Shown here: piece after piece, positions 1-8,181 of the stretch
Layout: each line of letters begins with the position of its first letter
Position numbering within the stretch: the first letter of the stretch is position 1
DNA from: Xanthobacter autotrophicus
Lineage (GTDB): Bacteria; Pseudomonadota; Alphaproteobacteria; Rhizobiales; Xanthobacteraceae
Reading direction: 5' to 3'
Length of the DNA: 49,170 nt
NCBI RefSeq assembly: GCF_005871085.1
Contig: NZ_VAUP01000012.1
Span: forward strand, 1 to 49,170
The notes under the pieces: model-generated
The model's database searches: none
The model's input: the letters and a program-made list of their open reading frames with translations, nothing else
What the model was told of the DNA's origin: nothing
Position numbers and translations under genes: made by a program

Positions 1-832
1 CAATCCAGTTGGCGATCTCCCGCGTCCGAACACTCTTGGTGATCACCGCGCCGTCGATCCCATGCCGCCACGCCAGAGAAGCGTTGCAGGGGTCGCGCTC
101 GAAATGCTCAAGGTCGGCGATGAACGCGGCCTCCTCGTCCTCGTCCATGAAAAAACCTTCCGCCACCAGCGAGGGACGCAGGCGCCGGAAGATCGCTGCC
201 ATCTCCCGGAAGGGATACTCGGGGTGATACTGCACCCCCCAGCAGGACGCGCGACCGGCCTGGAACGCCACCGCCTGAACCTGGGAGTGATCATTGGTGG
301 CAAGGAGTTGCGCACCTTCCGGCAGGGTTTCGACCTCGTCGAGATGCACCGTCATGGCCTCGAATACGGCGGGTTTGCCGGCGTACATGGGATGCCGTGC
401 GCCCTCCGGCGTGGCGCGGATGCGCCGGCTGAAACCCACCTCGCGGCCCTTGGGATTGCGCCGAACCACGCCGCCGGCCGCTACGGTCAGCAGCTGAAGC
501 CCCCAGCAACTGCCGAAGATCGGCACATCCGTGGTGAAGGCCGTGCGCAGAAACTCGATCTGCTGCGCGATCTCGATGCCGCCGTGATAAATATTCAGCG
601 ACGAGCCGGTTATGGCGATGCCGTCATAGCCGTCGATGCCGCCGGCGTCGGGCAGGTTGGCCCCGGGATCTGCCGGATAGCAGATGTCTACGCTCACCTG
701 GCCGGGAAAAAGCTCTCGAAGTATCTGCGCATAGCCCTCGCTCGCGGCCTGTCCGCCGAATTCCACCTGACGGGCGCGGGCTTCGGCGGTGTTTCCTTCG
801 ACGACGAGAAGGCGGGCGGCTGGCATGGGCAT
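1..832 (-). CDS. Class I glutamine amidotransferase (GMP synthase glutaminase-like), partial
   Basis: The gene runs off the left window edge; 277 codons are visible and the C-terminus is missing. I read the reverse strand directly. Residues 106-112 read IFGSCWG, the nucleophile elbow of class I glutamine amidotransferases with Cys109 as the catalytic cysteine. A later VQYHPEYP supplies the His and Glu of the catalytic triad. Such a stand-alone domain hydrolyses glutamine and passes ammonia to a substrate or partner that cannot be told from the sequence. The ATG at 832 is followed by a second in-frame ATG at 826, so the start is uncertain by two codons. It lies downstream of, and in the same direction as, the DMT transporter gene, 138 bases away. 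It is annotated in many genomes as a GMP-synthase-like protein, but it lacks the ATP-pyrophosphatase half in the visible part. Confidence 0.85.
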   Translation of the reverse strand, partial: MPMPAARLLVVEGNTAEARARQVEFGGQAASEGYAQILRELFPGQVSVDICYPADPGANLPDAGGIDGYDGIAITGSSLNIYHGGIEIAQQIEFLRTAFTTDVPIFGSCWGLQLLTVAAGGVVRRNPKGREVGFSRRIRATPEGARHPMYAGKPAVFEAMTVHLDEVETLPEGAQLLATNDHSQVQAVAFQAGRASCWGVQYHPEYPFREMAAIFRRLRPSLVAEGFFMDEDEEAAFIADLEHFERDPCNASLAWRHGIDGAVITKSVRTREIANWI

Positions 833-970
833 CCTTGGCGCATCGGGGCGGGAGCACCCAAGGATAAGCGGCATTTTGACCAAACCGAGAAATGCCGCCT
901 GATTCCGTGGTCCGTGTCCAAGCCTTCATGGATCTGAACGACACCGGTCAGAAGGTCTCGGCCGCCTCTG

Positions 971-1891
971 TCAGACGCGGCGGCTGCGGGATTCCATCAC
1001 CAGAAGATAGGCGCCCGAGGCGATGACGACGCCGGCGCCGGCAAGGGTCCAGGCGCTCGGCACTTGGCCGAACACCAGCCAGCCCAGCGCGATCATGGCG
1101 ATGATCTGCGTGTAGATATAAGGCGCCAGTGTCGCGGCGGGCGCCCGGGCGTGGGCGAGAATCAGCAGGAAATGGCCGACGCCAGCCACCATGCCAAGCT
1201 CGAGCATGGCGCCGATGACAAGGGGATCGTGGGGCGTTTCCCATACGAACGGCAGCGGCAGGCTCGCGACCACTGAGCCGACGAGGGACGAATAGAACAG
1301 CGTCGTGGCGCTCGAATCACTCTTGGCCAGCATGCGGGTGGTGATGGCGTAGAGCGCGTAGGTGGCCGCCGCGCCCAGCGACAGGATGGCGGCCGGGTGG
1401 ATGCCGCCGGCTCCCGGGCGCACCACCAGCAGGATGCCGGCAAATCCCACCAGGATGGCGCACCACCGCCGCACGCCCACCCGCTCCCCCAGCATGGGCC
1501 CGGCGAACAGGGCGACGAAGAACGGAACCGAGAACATGATGGAGACGGTCTGGTCCAGCTGCAGCACCTGGAGTGCCGTGAAATTGAGCGCCGTGGTCAG
1601 GAACAGCATGGCCGAGCGGCCGATCTGCAGCAGCGGCCGGCTTGTCTTCAGGAGGCCCGGCACGGTCCAGGGATTGAACACCACCAGCGAGCACGCGAAG
1701 TGGATGACATAGCGCGCCCACACTACGACGAACACATTGATGTGTCCGCTCAGCCACTTGGCTGTGGTGTCGGTGACCGCGAAGCTCGCCACCGCGACGC
1801 ACATGAGGGCAATGCCGACATAAGGCGCATGCGTGAGGGGTGGCGAGGGGGCGTGCGCCGGAGCGGCTGGGGTGTCTTCCGGCGCACGCAT
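971..1891 (-). CDS. DMT-superfamily (EamA-type) membrane transporter
   Basis: This 306-residue protein is almost entirely hydrophobic segments after a Pro/Ala-rich N-terminal stretch of about 22 residues. About ten membrane spans in two halves fit the EamA/RhaT fold of drug/metabolite exporters. The first span region (YVGIALMCVAVASFAVTDTT) and the run near residue 145 with VGFAGILLVVRPG are typical of the family. The substrate cannot be read from the sequence. The ATG at 1891 lies only 12 bases after the stop of the short-chain dehydrogenase, so both are probably one transcript. Export of a product of that dehydrogenase is a guess. Confidence 0.88.
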   Translation of the reverse strand: MRAPEDTPAAPAHAPSPPLTHAPYVGIALMCVAVASFAVTDTTAKWLSGHINVFVVVWARYVIHFACSLVVFNPWTVPGLLKTSRPLLQIGRSAMLFLTTALNFTALQVLQLDQTVSIMFSVPFFVALFAGPMLGERVGVRRWCAILVGFAGILLVVRPGAGGIHPAAILSLGAAATYALYAITTRMLAKSDSSATTLFYSSLVGSVVASLPLPFVWETPHDPLVIGAMLELGMVAGVGHFLLILAHARAPAATLAPYIYTQIIAMIALGWLVFGQVPSAWTLAGAGVVIASGAYLLVMESRSRRV

Positions 1892-1903
1892 GGCAAATTC
1901 GTC

Positions 1904-2656
1904 TCAATAGGTGGCGCGGCCGCCCGACAGATCGAACACGGCGCCGGTGGTGAAGGAGCAATCGGCCGAGGCGGCAAAGGCGATGGTGGCCGCCGCCTCC
2001 TCCACGGCCAGGAATCGCCCGCGCGGAATTTTCGACAGCATATAGTCGATGTGCTGCTGGCTGAGCTGGTCGAAAATCGCCGTCTTTGCCGCAGCCGGCG
2101 TCACGCAGTTCACCGCGATGTCGTATTCCGCCAGTTCCTTGCCCAGCGACTTGGTGAGAGCGATGACGGCGGCCTTGGAGGCCGAATAGGCGGAGGCGTT
2201 GGGATTGCCCTCCTTGCCGGCGATGGAGGCCACGTTCACGATACGGCCGTAGCCCTTCGCGATCATGTGCGGCGCCACGGCGCGGCAACAGAAAAAGGGG
2301 CCGTCCACATTGATGGCCATCACCTGGTGCCAGGCGTCCTCGGGATAGTCCCACAATTTCATGTTGGGGCCGGCGATGCCGGCGTTGTTGACGAGAATGT
2401 CGATCTTGCCGAATGCGGCGATCACCTCGGCGACGCCCTGCTCCACGGCCTCGCGGCGGGTCACGTCCACGGTCACGGGCATGACGCGGGCGCGGCCGAG
2501 GTCGTCGGCAGTCTTCACGGCCAGTTCCGTGTCGCGGTCGAAGATGGCGACGCGGGCACCGGAGGCGATGAAGCGCTCCACCACGGCGCGGCCGATGCCC
2601 TGCGCACCGCCGGTGACGATGGCGATGCGGTCCTTGAGGTCGATGGCGTTGGACAT
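1904..2656 (-). CDS. Short-chain dehydrogenase/reductase (classical SDR)
   Basis: A 250-residue classical SDR. The Rossmann glycine motif TGGAQGIG is at residues 15-22, NNAG at 90-93, and the catalytic Ser144, Tyr157 and Lys161 (YSASK) are all present. An aspartate ends the second strand (IFDRD near residue 40), which usually means NAD(H) rather than NADP(H). The C-terminus has the usual TGAVFDLSGG. The open frame extends upstream to 2758, but I take the ATG at 2656 because it starts the fold correctly and has a G-rich ribosome site (GGGGGAAAC) just before it. The substrate is unknown; sugar or hydroxy-acid oxidation would fit. It is followed closely by the DMT transporter gene. Confidence 0.9.
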   Translation of the reverse strand: MSNAIDLKDRIAIVTGGAQGIGRAVVERFIASGARVAIFDRDTELAVKTADDLGRARVMPVTVDVTRREAVEQGVAEVIAAFGKIDILVNNAGIAGPNMKLWDYPEDAWHQVMAINVDGPFFCCRAVAPHMIAKGYGRIVNVASIAGKEGNPNASAYSASKAAVIALTKSLGKELAEYDIAVNCVTPAAAKTAIFDQLSQQHIDYMLSKIPRGRFLAVEEAAATIAFAASADCSFTTGAVFDLSGGRATY

Positions 2657-3097
2657 GTTTCCCCCGTCTTGAGCGGCCGTGCCGGCCGTTGTTGGTGACG
2701 GAAGGCGGGACCGGCCGGGTTTCACTCCCCGCGAGGGTCCGCCTCCCAACTTGACCACGACGCAGCCGGTCGCCTGTCCTGTTGCGGAAATGGCGAACGG
2801 CCGGGTGCGTCGCAGTCCATCCCGAACGGCCGCGTTGGACGTTGGGTGCCTTGGGCGCGCAGTTTGTCTCTAATCGATTGAAATAGCCAGACCGTCTGTT
2901 CCGGTTTCAGGAAGGACGGCAAGCGGGTATCCGGAGCGGAACCGCCTGACAGCCAGGGTGGAACGCCACGCCACGACACCGGAGGCACGTCCGAGGCTGT
3001 CAGCCTTCAAAGGGCGGGGTCACGCTTCCGGATGGACAACCCACGGCGTCCCTCCCGGTCCGGCAGTTCCCCGGAAAGCGCCTGCGGAGCAGGGGCC
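2657..3097. other. Intergenic stretch, no gene recognised
   Basis: These 441 bases lie between the MarR-family gene and the dehydrogenase, both on the minus strand. Two short open frames are present (2679-2873 plus, 2722-2988 minus), but neither has a plausible protein or ribosome site. A somewhat AT-richer patch near 2868-2895 could hold the minus-strand promoter for the dehydrogenase. I see no repeat, terminator or known RNA. Confidence 0.5.
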
Positions 3098-3589
3098 TCA
3101 ATTGTCGTCGTCGTCCTCACCGATATCCGGCTCGTCGTCGATGCCGCCGTCGGCGCCGAGGCGGTGGGCGAGGTTCTTCTCCACCTTGCGCAGCAGCTTG
3201 CGCAGGCGCTTCTTTTCCTTGCTGTCGAGCCCGGCCACCATCTCGCCCTCGAGCTGCTCCCAAACGCTGTCGATGGAGGCGCCGCGCTCGCGGCCCGCCT
3301 CGCTGAGGAAGACCCGCACAAGCCGGCCGTCGCCATCGGTGGTGCGGCGCTCCACCAGACCCTGGGTGGTGAGGCGGGCGATGGTCTTGGAGGCAGTGGG
3401 CGGGCGCACGCGCAGGGCGCCGGCGAGGTCGCCCATGGTACGGCCGTCCTGCTCACACAGCAATTTTAGCACCGCCTCCTGGCCCGGAAACAGGCCCAGC
3501 GTCGCCAGCAGCCGCGCCGACAGCGCCTTCTGCAACCGAGCGGTATGGGTGAGACGGTAGCCGATGGTCTTCTGAACCGGATCTTTCAT
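3098..3589 (-). CDS. MarR-family transcriptional regulator
   Basis: A 163-residue winged-helix regulator. The stretch from about residue 49 to 108 ([22 protein letters not shown], then [23 protein letters not shown]) is the typical MarR DNA-binding helix-turn-helix and wing. Helices at both ends would form the dimer interface. The C-terminal 15 residues are strongly acidic ([12 protein letters not shown]), which is unusual for the family. It faces away from metX and shares the 262-base gap 3590-3851 with it. Its target could be itself or the dehydrogenase/DMT genes downstream. No clear palindromic operator was found. Confidence 0.85.
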   Translation of the reverse strand: MKDPVQKTIGYRLTHTARLQKALSARLLATLGLFPGQEAVLKLLCEQDGRTMGDLAGALRVRPPTASKTIARLTTQGLVERRTTDGDGRLVRVFLSEAGRERGASIDSVWEQLEGEMVAGLDSKEKKRLRKLLRKVEKNLAHRLGADGGIDDEPDIGEDDDDN

Positions 3590-3851
3590 GTCATCCCCCC
3601 GCCCGCCGACCCCGGAGCCGGCCGGCCCCGAACTTCAGTCCGGAGCCCGATCCCCCACCCTGAGCTGGGGGCTGCTCCAGCCGTCACTGCGGCGGGCTAC
3701 TTATCCACGCGCCGGCTTACAATTTTGCGAAGGTCGCCCATCTATCTGGTTCGCTGCACGGCTTTCTGCTGCGCAGCGCGTGTTCCGCCCCCTTCGCGCG
3801 GCGTCCGTGCCCCCGCTTGACAGGCGCGCGCGCGCGTCGCTTGGTTCGCCC

Positions 3852-5072
3852 ATGACTTCTTCAGTCCAGCAGGACAATACCCCTAAAGCCGTCGCCGGAG
3901 CATCCGCCATCCAGGCGCGGCGCGAGGCGGACGATCCCCACTCGCCCGTCGCGCGTTTCGGCGCCGGAAAGCCGCTGAAGCTCGACGCGGGGGTGGAGCT
4001 GTCGCACCTGCAGATCGCCTACCAGACCTATGGCGAGCCCAATGCGGCGCGCTCCAACGCCATCCTGGTGTGCCACGCGCTGACCGGCGACCAGCATGCG
4101 GCGAGCCTCAATCCCGTCACCGGCAAGCCGGGCTGGTGGGAGACGCTGGTGGGGCCCGGCAAGCCCATCGACACCGAGCGCTTCTACGTGATCTGCGCCA
4201 ACGTGCTCGGCGGCTGCATGGGCACCACCGGGCCGGCCTCCACCAATCCCATCACCGGCCTGCCCTATGGGCTCGACATGCCGGTGGTGACCATCCGCGA
4301 CATGGTCAATGCGCAGGCCATGCTGCTCGATCATCTGGGCATCGACAAGCTGTTGTGCGTGGCCGGCGGCTCCATGGGCGGCATGCAGGTGCTGCAATGG
4401 GCGGCCAGCTATCCCGAGCGGGTGTTCTCGGCCCTGCCGATTGCCACCGGCGCGCGCCATTCGGCGCAGAACATCGCCTTCCACGAGGTCGGCCGGCAGG
4501 CGGTGATGGCCGATCCGGACTGGCGCGGCGGGCATTATCTCGCCGATGGGGTGACCCCCCATCGCGGGCTTGCCGTGGCACGCATGGCGGCCCACATCAC
4601 CTACATGTCGGACCAGTCCCTGCACAACAAGTTCGGCCGGCGCCTGCAGGACCGCGCGATGCCCACATTCGGCTTCGACGCCGACTTCCAGGTGGAAAGC
4701 TATCTGCGGCACCAGGGTGAGAGCTTCGTGCAGCGCTTCGATCCCAATTCCTATCTCTACGTGACCCGCGCCATGGATTATTTCGACCTCGCCGCCGACC
4801 ATGACGGCGTGCTCGCCAACGCCTTCCGGGGGGCGAAGACGCGCTTCTGCGTGGTCTCCTTCACGTCCGACTGGCTGTTTCCCACGGAGGATTCCCGCGC
4901 CATCGTCCATGCGCTCAACGCCTCGGGGGCCAACGTGTCCTTTACCGAGATCGAAAGCGACAAGGGTCATGACGCCTTTCTGCTGCACGAGCCGGAACTG
5001 ACCGCCATCACCCGTGGCTTCCTCGACAGCGCGGCGCGGGCCTTCGGCCTGCCGGCCGCACGGCAGGCCTGA
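3852..5072 (+). CDS. metX: Homoserine O-acyltransferase MetX
   Basis: This alpha/beta-hydrolase of 406 residues activates homoserine by O-acylation (acetyl- or succinyl-CoA), the first dedicated step of methionine synthesis. The nucleophile motif GGSMGG has Ser174. An Asp in FTSDWLFP and a His in KGHDAFLL near the C-terminus complete the triad. LTGDQHAA and [11 protein letters not shown] are well-conserved family blocks. The open frame reaches back to 3588, but that part is low-quality Pro/Arg-rich sequence. The ATG at 3852 begins the usual short N-terminus. metW follows after one base, the normal alphaproteobacterial metXW pair. Acetyl versus succinyl specificity cannot be decided by eye. 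Confidence 0.94.
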   Translation: MTSSVQQDNTPKAVAGASAIQARREADDPHSPVARFGAGKPLKLDAGVELSHLQIAYQTYGEPNAARSNAILVCHALTGDQHAASLNPVTGKPGWWETLVGPGKPIDTERFYVICANVLGGCMGTTGPASTNPITGLPYGLDMPVVTIRDMVNAQAMLLDHLGIDKLLCVAGGSMGGMQVLQWAASYPERVFSALPIATGARHSAQNIAFHEVGRQAVMADPDWRGGHYLADGVTPHRGLAVARMAAHITYMSDQSLHNKFGRRLQDRAMPTFGFDADFQVESYLRHQGESFVQRFDPNSYLYVTRAMDYFDLAADHDGVLANAFRGAKTRFCVVSFTSDWLFPTEDSRAIVHALNASGANVSFTEIESDKGHDAFLLHEPELTAITRGFLDSAARAFGLPAARQA

Positions 5073-5073
5073 G

Positions 5074-5742
5074 ATGGCTTTTCGCGAAGCCGCCCCAGGC
5101 GAACCGGTGCTGGACGAAGGCGTGGTGCGCCTGCAGGGCGGGCGCGTCGATCTCGTGGTCGTGGCGGAGATGGTGGCGCCAGGCTCGCGGGTGCTGGACG
5201 TGGGGTCGGGCGACGGCGAGTTGCTGGAGCTGCTCGCCACCACGCGCGGCTGCGATGCGCGCGGCATCGAACTGTCCCGCGAGGGGGTGAATGCGGGGGT
5301 GGCGCGCGGCCTCGCCGTGGTGCAGGGCGACGCGGACGTGGACCTTGCCCACTATCCCGACGACGCCTTCGATTATGTGATCCTCAGCCAGACGCTGCAG
5401 GCCACCCGCCGCCCGCGCTGGGTGCTGGAGCAGATGCTGCGCATCGGCCGCCGCGCGGTGGTGTCCTTCCCCAATTTCGGCCACTGGCGCTCGCGGCTGG
5501 ACCTGATGGTCAACGGCCGCATGCCGGTGACCGACAACATGCCCATGTCCTGGTACGAGACCCCCAACATCCATTTCTGCACCATCCGCGATTTCGTGGC
5601 GCTGGCGGAGCTTCTGGACGCGCGCATCGAGAAGGCGGTGGCGCTGGATTCATCCGGCCACCGGGTGCGGGTCAACATGCCGTGGTGGGTGTGGAACCTG
5701 CTCGGCGAGCAGGCGGTGTTTTTGCTGACGCGGAAGGGGTAG
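5074..5742 (+). CDS. metW: Methionine biosynthesis protein MetW
   Basis: A 222-residue class I methyltransferase-like protein. The SAM-binding glycine motif LDVGSGDG is at residues 41-48. The block DYVILSQTLQATRRPRWVLE and the segment PNFGHWRSRLDL are characteristic of MetW. MetW is required together with MetX for homoserine acylation in many proteobacteria. The ATG at 5074 is one base after the metX stop, so the two genes are translationally coupled. The gene ends convergently against cbbE, with a repeat-rich gap between them. Confidence 0.93.
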   Translation: MAFREAAPGEPVLDEGVVRLQGGRVDLVVVAEMVAPGSRVLDVGSGDGELLELLATTRGCDARGIELSREGVNAGVARGLAVVQGDADVDLAHYPDDAFDYVILSQTLQATRRPRWVLEQMLRIGRRAVVSFPNFGHWRSRLDLMVNGRMPVTDNMPMSWYETPNIHFCTIRDFVALAELLDARIEKAVALDSSGHRVRVNMPWWVWNLLGEQAVFLLTRKG

Positions 5743-5753
5743 GGCACAGTCTT

Positions 5754-5793
5754 GCTCCCTCTCCCGCTTGCGGGGGAGGAGTGGGGAGGGGGC
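5754..5793. repeat. REP-like palindrome, C/G-rich type A
   Basis: A near-palindrome with arms CTCCCTCTCCCGC and GCGGGGGAGG around a two-base centre, followed by a G-rich tail (GGGGAGGGGG). The same element recurs at 7983-8030, 8071-8167, 10293-10330, 10489-10530, 20842-20890, 20931-20970 and 26538-26582. It is non-coding and sits just after metW. Confidence 0.75.
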
Positions 5794-5836
5794 ACGCGCC
5801 CACGATTTGCCACCCCGGCCGGCGCACAGCGCCACC

Positions 5837-5946
5837 GTCATCCCCCGGCTTGACCGGGGGATCCATGCCGCGGCCGGGTCGGTTGGCGCTGTTCAGGGAT
5901 GTGGGATTGCGGAGAGGTGGATGCCCCGGTCAAGCCGGGGCATGAC
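5837..5946. repeat. Inverted pair of REP-like palindromes, type B
   Basis: Two palindromes in opposite orientation. 5837-5867 has the core CCCCCGGCTTGACCGGGGG and 5916-5946 the core GCCCCGGTCAAGCCGGGGC, each flanked by GTCAT or ATCCA-like ends. The pair lies between the convergent metW and cbbE genes and may also act as a bidirectional transcription barrier. A second pair of the same family lies on the other side of cbbE (6723-6831). Confidence 0.75.
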
Positions 5947-5967
5947 GATGGTGATGCCGGTCCAAAC

Positions 5968-6660
5968 TCACGCTGCGACGGCGGTGCCCGTCGCGCTCTC
6001 GATCTCGCGCTTCATGGCGGCGATGGTGGCGCCATAATCCTTGGCGCCGTAGATGGCGCTGCCGGCCACGAAGGTGTCGGCCCCGGCGGCCGCGATGGCG
6101 CCGATATTGTCCACCTTCACGCCGCCGTCGATCTCCAGGCGGATGTCACGGCCGGAGGCGTCGATGCGTTCGCGGATGGCCTTCAGCTTGTCCAGCGCGC
6201 CGGGAATAAAGGCCTGGCCACCGAAGCCGGGGTTCACCGACATCACCAGCACCAGGTCGAGCTGGTCCAGCGTATAGTCCAGCACCGAGAGCGGCGTCGC
6301 AGGATTGAGCACCAGGCCGGACTTCACCCCCTTGGAACGGATGAGCTGGAGCGAGCGGTCCACATGCTCGCTCGCCTCCGGATGGAAGGAGATGAGGTCG
6401 GCGCCGGCGCCCGCGAAGGCCTCGATCATGCCGTCCACCGGCTTCACCATCAGGTGCACGTCCACGAAGGCCTTGGTCACCTTGCGCAGGGACTGCAGCA
6501 CCAGCGGGCCGATGGTGAGGTTGGGGACGTAATGATTGTCCATCACGTCGAAGTGAATCCATTCCGCCCCGCCCTCAAGCACCGCTTCCACCTCGGCACC
6601 GAGGCGGGTGAAATCGGCCGAGAGGATGGACGGGGCGATGATGGGATAAGCGCGGGCCAT
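5968..6660 (-). CDS. cbbE: Ribulose-phosphate 3-epimerase, last gene of the cbb operon
   Basis: This 230-residue TIM-barrel enzyme interconverts ribulose 5-phosphate and xylulose 5-phosphate, feeding the phosphoribulokinase substrate in the Calvin cycle. Family motifs are [10 protein letters not shown] at residues 8-17, [12 protein letters not shown] at 36-47 (a metal His and the first catalytic Asp), [15 protein letters not shown], and EIDGGV with the second catalytic Asp. The length is normal. The ATG at 6660 is preceded by GGAGACCCCC as ribosome site. It is the distal end of the operon, 215 bases from cbbA, with a repeat pair in the gap. The same enzyme also serves the pentose phosphate pathway (rpe). 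Confidence 0.95.
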   Translation of the reverse strand: MARAYPIIAPSILSADFTRLGAEVEAVLEGGAEWIHFDVMDNHYVPNLTIGPLVLQSLRKVTKAFVDVHLMVKPVDGMIEAFAGAGADLISFHPEASEHVDRSLQLIRSKGVKSGLVLNPATPLSVLDYTLDQLDLVLVMSVNPGFGGQAFIPGALDKLKAIRERIDASGRDIRLEIDGGVKVDNIGAIAAAGADTFVAGSAIYGAKDYGATIAAMKREIESATGTAVAA

Positions 6661-6722
6661 GGGGGTCTCCTGCAGTATCTTGGCGCATGGTGGTGTCCCC
6701 GCATGTCGCCGTGCTTCGCATT

Positions 6723-6831
6723 GTCATGCCCGGCCTTGTGCCGGGCATCCACGCCGAGCCGCCTGCGCAACGTTTTCGAGGTTGCACCGAGCCGCTGGGC
6801 GTGGATGGCCGGGACAAGCCCGGCCATGACG
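6723..6831. repeat. Inverted pair of REP-like palindromes, type B
   Basis: 6723-6752 holds GCCCGGCCTTGTGCCGGGC and 6796-6831 holds GGCCGGGACAAGCCCGGCC, mirror-image elements with the outer ends GTCAT and ATGAC and the inner ends ATCCACGCC and GGCGTGGAT. They fill the cbbA-cbbE gap inside the operon and could fold as one large stem, separating cbbE from the upstream part of the messenger. Confidence 0.78.
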
Positions 6832-6875
6832 CGTTCTTGTCGAGGATATACGACCCTACGACGATCCGCGGCTAG

Positions 6876-7940
6876 TCAGTGCACCACCTGCGCCAGCTCG
6901 CCGGAGGCGTAGCGCTTGGCCATGTCGTCCAGCTCGATGGGGCGGATCTTGTCCGCCTTGCCGGCGGCGCCGAACGCCTCGAAGCGATTGATGCACACCT
7001 TCTTGGCCTCTTCCATGGCGGCGGCGAGGAACTTGCGCGGGTCGAACTCTGATCTGTTCTTTGCCCCCACGCGGCGCATGCCGGCAGTCATGGCGAGGCG
7101 GATATCGGTGTCGATGTTCACCTTGCGCACGCCGTAGCGGATGCCCTCCTGGATCTCCTCCACCGGCACGCCGTAGGTTTCCGGGATGTCACCGCCATAG
7201 GTGCGGATCTCCTCCAGCAGCTCCTGCGGCACCGAGGACGAGCCGTGCATCACCAGATGGGTGGTGGGAATGCGCTGGTGGATGGCCTTGACCCGGTCGA
7301 TGGCGAGGATGTCGCCGGTGGGCTTGCGGGTGAACTTGTAGGCGCCGTGGGAGGTGCCGATGGCGATGGCCAGCGCGTCGCACTGGGTGGCTTTGACGAA
7401 CTGGGCCGCCTCTTCCGGATCGGTCAGCAGCTTGTCGTGGTCCAGCGCCCCCTCGGCGCCGTGGCCGTCCTCGGCCTCGCCCTTGCCGGTCTCCAGCGAG
7501 CCGAGGCAGCCCAGCTCCCCTTCCACCGAGACGCCCACCGCATGGGCCAGCTCCACCACCTTGGCGGTGACGGCGGCGTTATAGTCATAGTCGGCGGGGG
7601 TCTTGCCGTCTTCCTTCAGGGAGCCGTCCATCATCACCGAGGAGAAGCCGGAGCGGATGGCGCCCATGCACACGGCGGGGGAGGCGCCGTGGTCCTGGTG
7701 CATCACCACCGGGATCTCGGGATAGGCCTCCACGGCGGCGGCGATGAGATGGCGCAGGAAGGCCTCGCCGGCATATTTGCGCGCGCCGGCCGAGCCCTGG
7801 AGGATGACCGGGGACCGCGTGGCGCGGGCCGCGTCCATGATCGCCTTCACCTGCTCCATGTTGTTCACGTTGAAGGCCGGCAGGCCGTAGGAAAGCTCCG
7901 CCGCATGGTCGAGCAGCTGGCGCATGGAAACGAGGGCCAT
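6876..7940 (-). CDS. cbbA: Class II fructose/sedoheptulose-bisphosphate aldolase
   Basis: A 354-residue zinc-dependent aldolase that condenses dihydroxyacetone phosphate with glyceraldehyde 3-phosphate or erythrose 4-phosphate. The motif HQDHG at residues 81-85 carries the catalytic Asp83 and zinc ligand His84. [10 protein letters not shown] and [11 protein letters not shown] are the usual later zinc and phosphate-binding blocks. The ATG at 7940 is chosen over upstream in-frame codons because AAAAGGAGAGGACA directly precedes it as a strong ribosome site. It lies between cbbT and cbbE. The length matches the CbbA subgroup of class IIB aldolases. Confidence 0.95.
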   Translation of the reverse strand: MALVSMRQLLDHAAELSYGLPAFNVNNMEQVKAIMDAARATRSPVILQGSAGARKYAGEAFLRHLIAAAVEAYPEIPVVMHQDHGASPAVCMGAIRSGFSSVMMDGSLKEDGKTPADYDYNAAVTAKVVELAHAVGVSVEGELGCLGSLETGKGEAEDGHGAEGALDHDKLLTDPEEAAQFVKATQCDALAIAIGTSHGAYKFTRKPTGDILAIDRVKAIHQRIPTTHLVMHGSSSVPQELLEEIRTYGGDIPETYGVPVEEIQEGIRYGVRKVNIDTDIRLAMTAGMRRVGAKNRSEFDPRKFLAAAMEEAKKVCINRFEAFGAAGKADKIRPIELDDMAKRYASGELAQVVH

Positions 7941-7982
7941 TGTCCTCTCCTTTTGGGTCCTGGGTTTCGTCACTTGAACCGC

Positions 7983-8030
7983 CGCTCCCCCTCTCCCGCT
8001 TGCGAGGGAGGGCCGGGGAGGGGGAAGGGG
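7983..8030. repeat. REP-like palindrome, type A
   Basis: CCCTCTCCCGCTTGCGAGGGAGGG plus a G-rich tail lies at the cbbT-proximal side of cbbA. It is the same family as 5754-5793 and is followed 50 bases later by the composite element at 8071-8167. Confidence 0.7.
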
Positions 8031-8070
8031 CGGTTCGAATTGGCAGCCGCCATGAAAACGGAGAGGGCCT

Positions 8071-8167
8071 GCCCCCTCCCAACCCTCCCCCGCCCGAAGC
8101 CGGATGTTTCCGGCTTCGGAACCTCACATTCCGAACTCGGCAACAGCCGAGTTCGGGCGGGAGAGGG
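8071..8167. repeat. Composite repeat: two perfect hairpins inside a type A palindrome
   Basis: The outer arms CCCTCCCCCGC (8083-8093) and GCGGGAGAGGG (8157-8167) match the uninterrupted element at 26563-26579. Between them lie two perfect 10-bp hairpins: CCGAAGCCGG with loop ATGTTT (8094-8119) and CCGAACTCGG with loop CAACAG (8131-8156), separated by 11 bases. Both hairpins start CCGAA and end TTCGG, and both loops are six bases. The element fills the cbbT-cbbA gap, 14 bases after the cbbT stop. Confidence 0.8.
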
Positions 8168-8181
8168 CTTTTATTACCGCC

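Noticed and set aside
62-937. Plus-strand 291-codon open frame
   Set aside because: It is the codon-aligned antisense of the glutamine amidotransferase; GC-rich third positions leave the opposite strand free of stops. Its product has no family features.
2722-2988. 88-codon minus-strand frame in the 441-base gap
   Set aside because: No ribosome site, Arg/Pro-rich composition and no family likeness.
3590-3851. SAM-II riboswitch upstream of metX
   Set aside because: Looked for because metX leaders in alphaproteobacteria often carry one. The conserved GATTT, TTGCA and GCTAAA segments are not present in the expected order. The gap shows no other known riboswitch pattern by eye; a covariance-model search would settle it.
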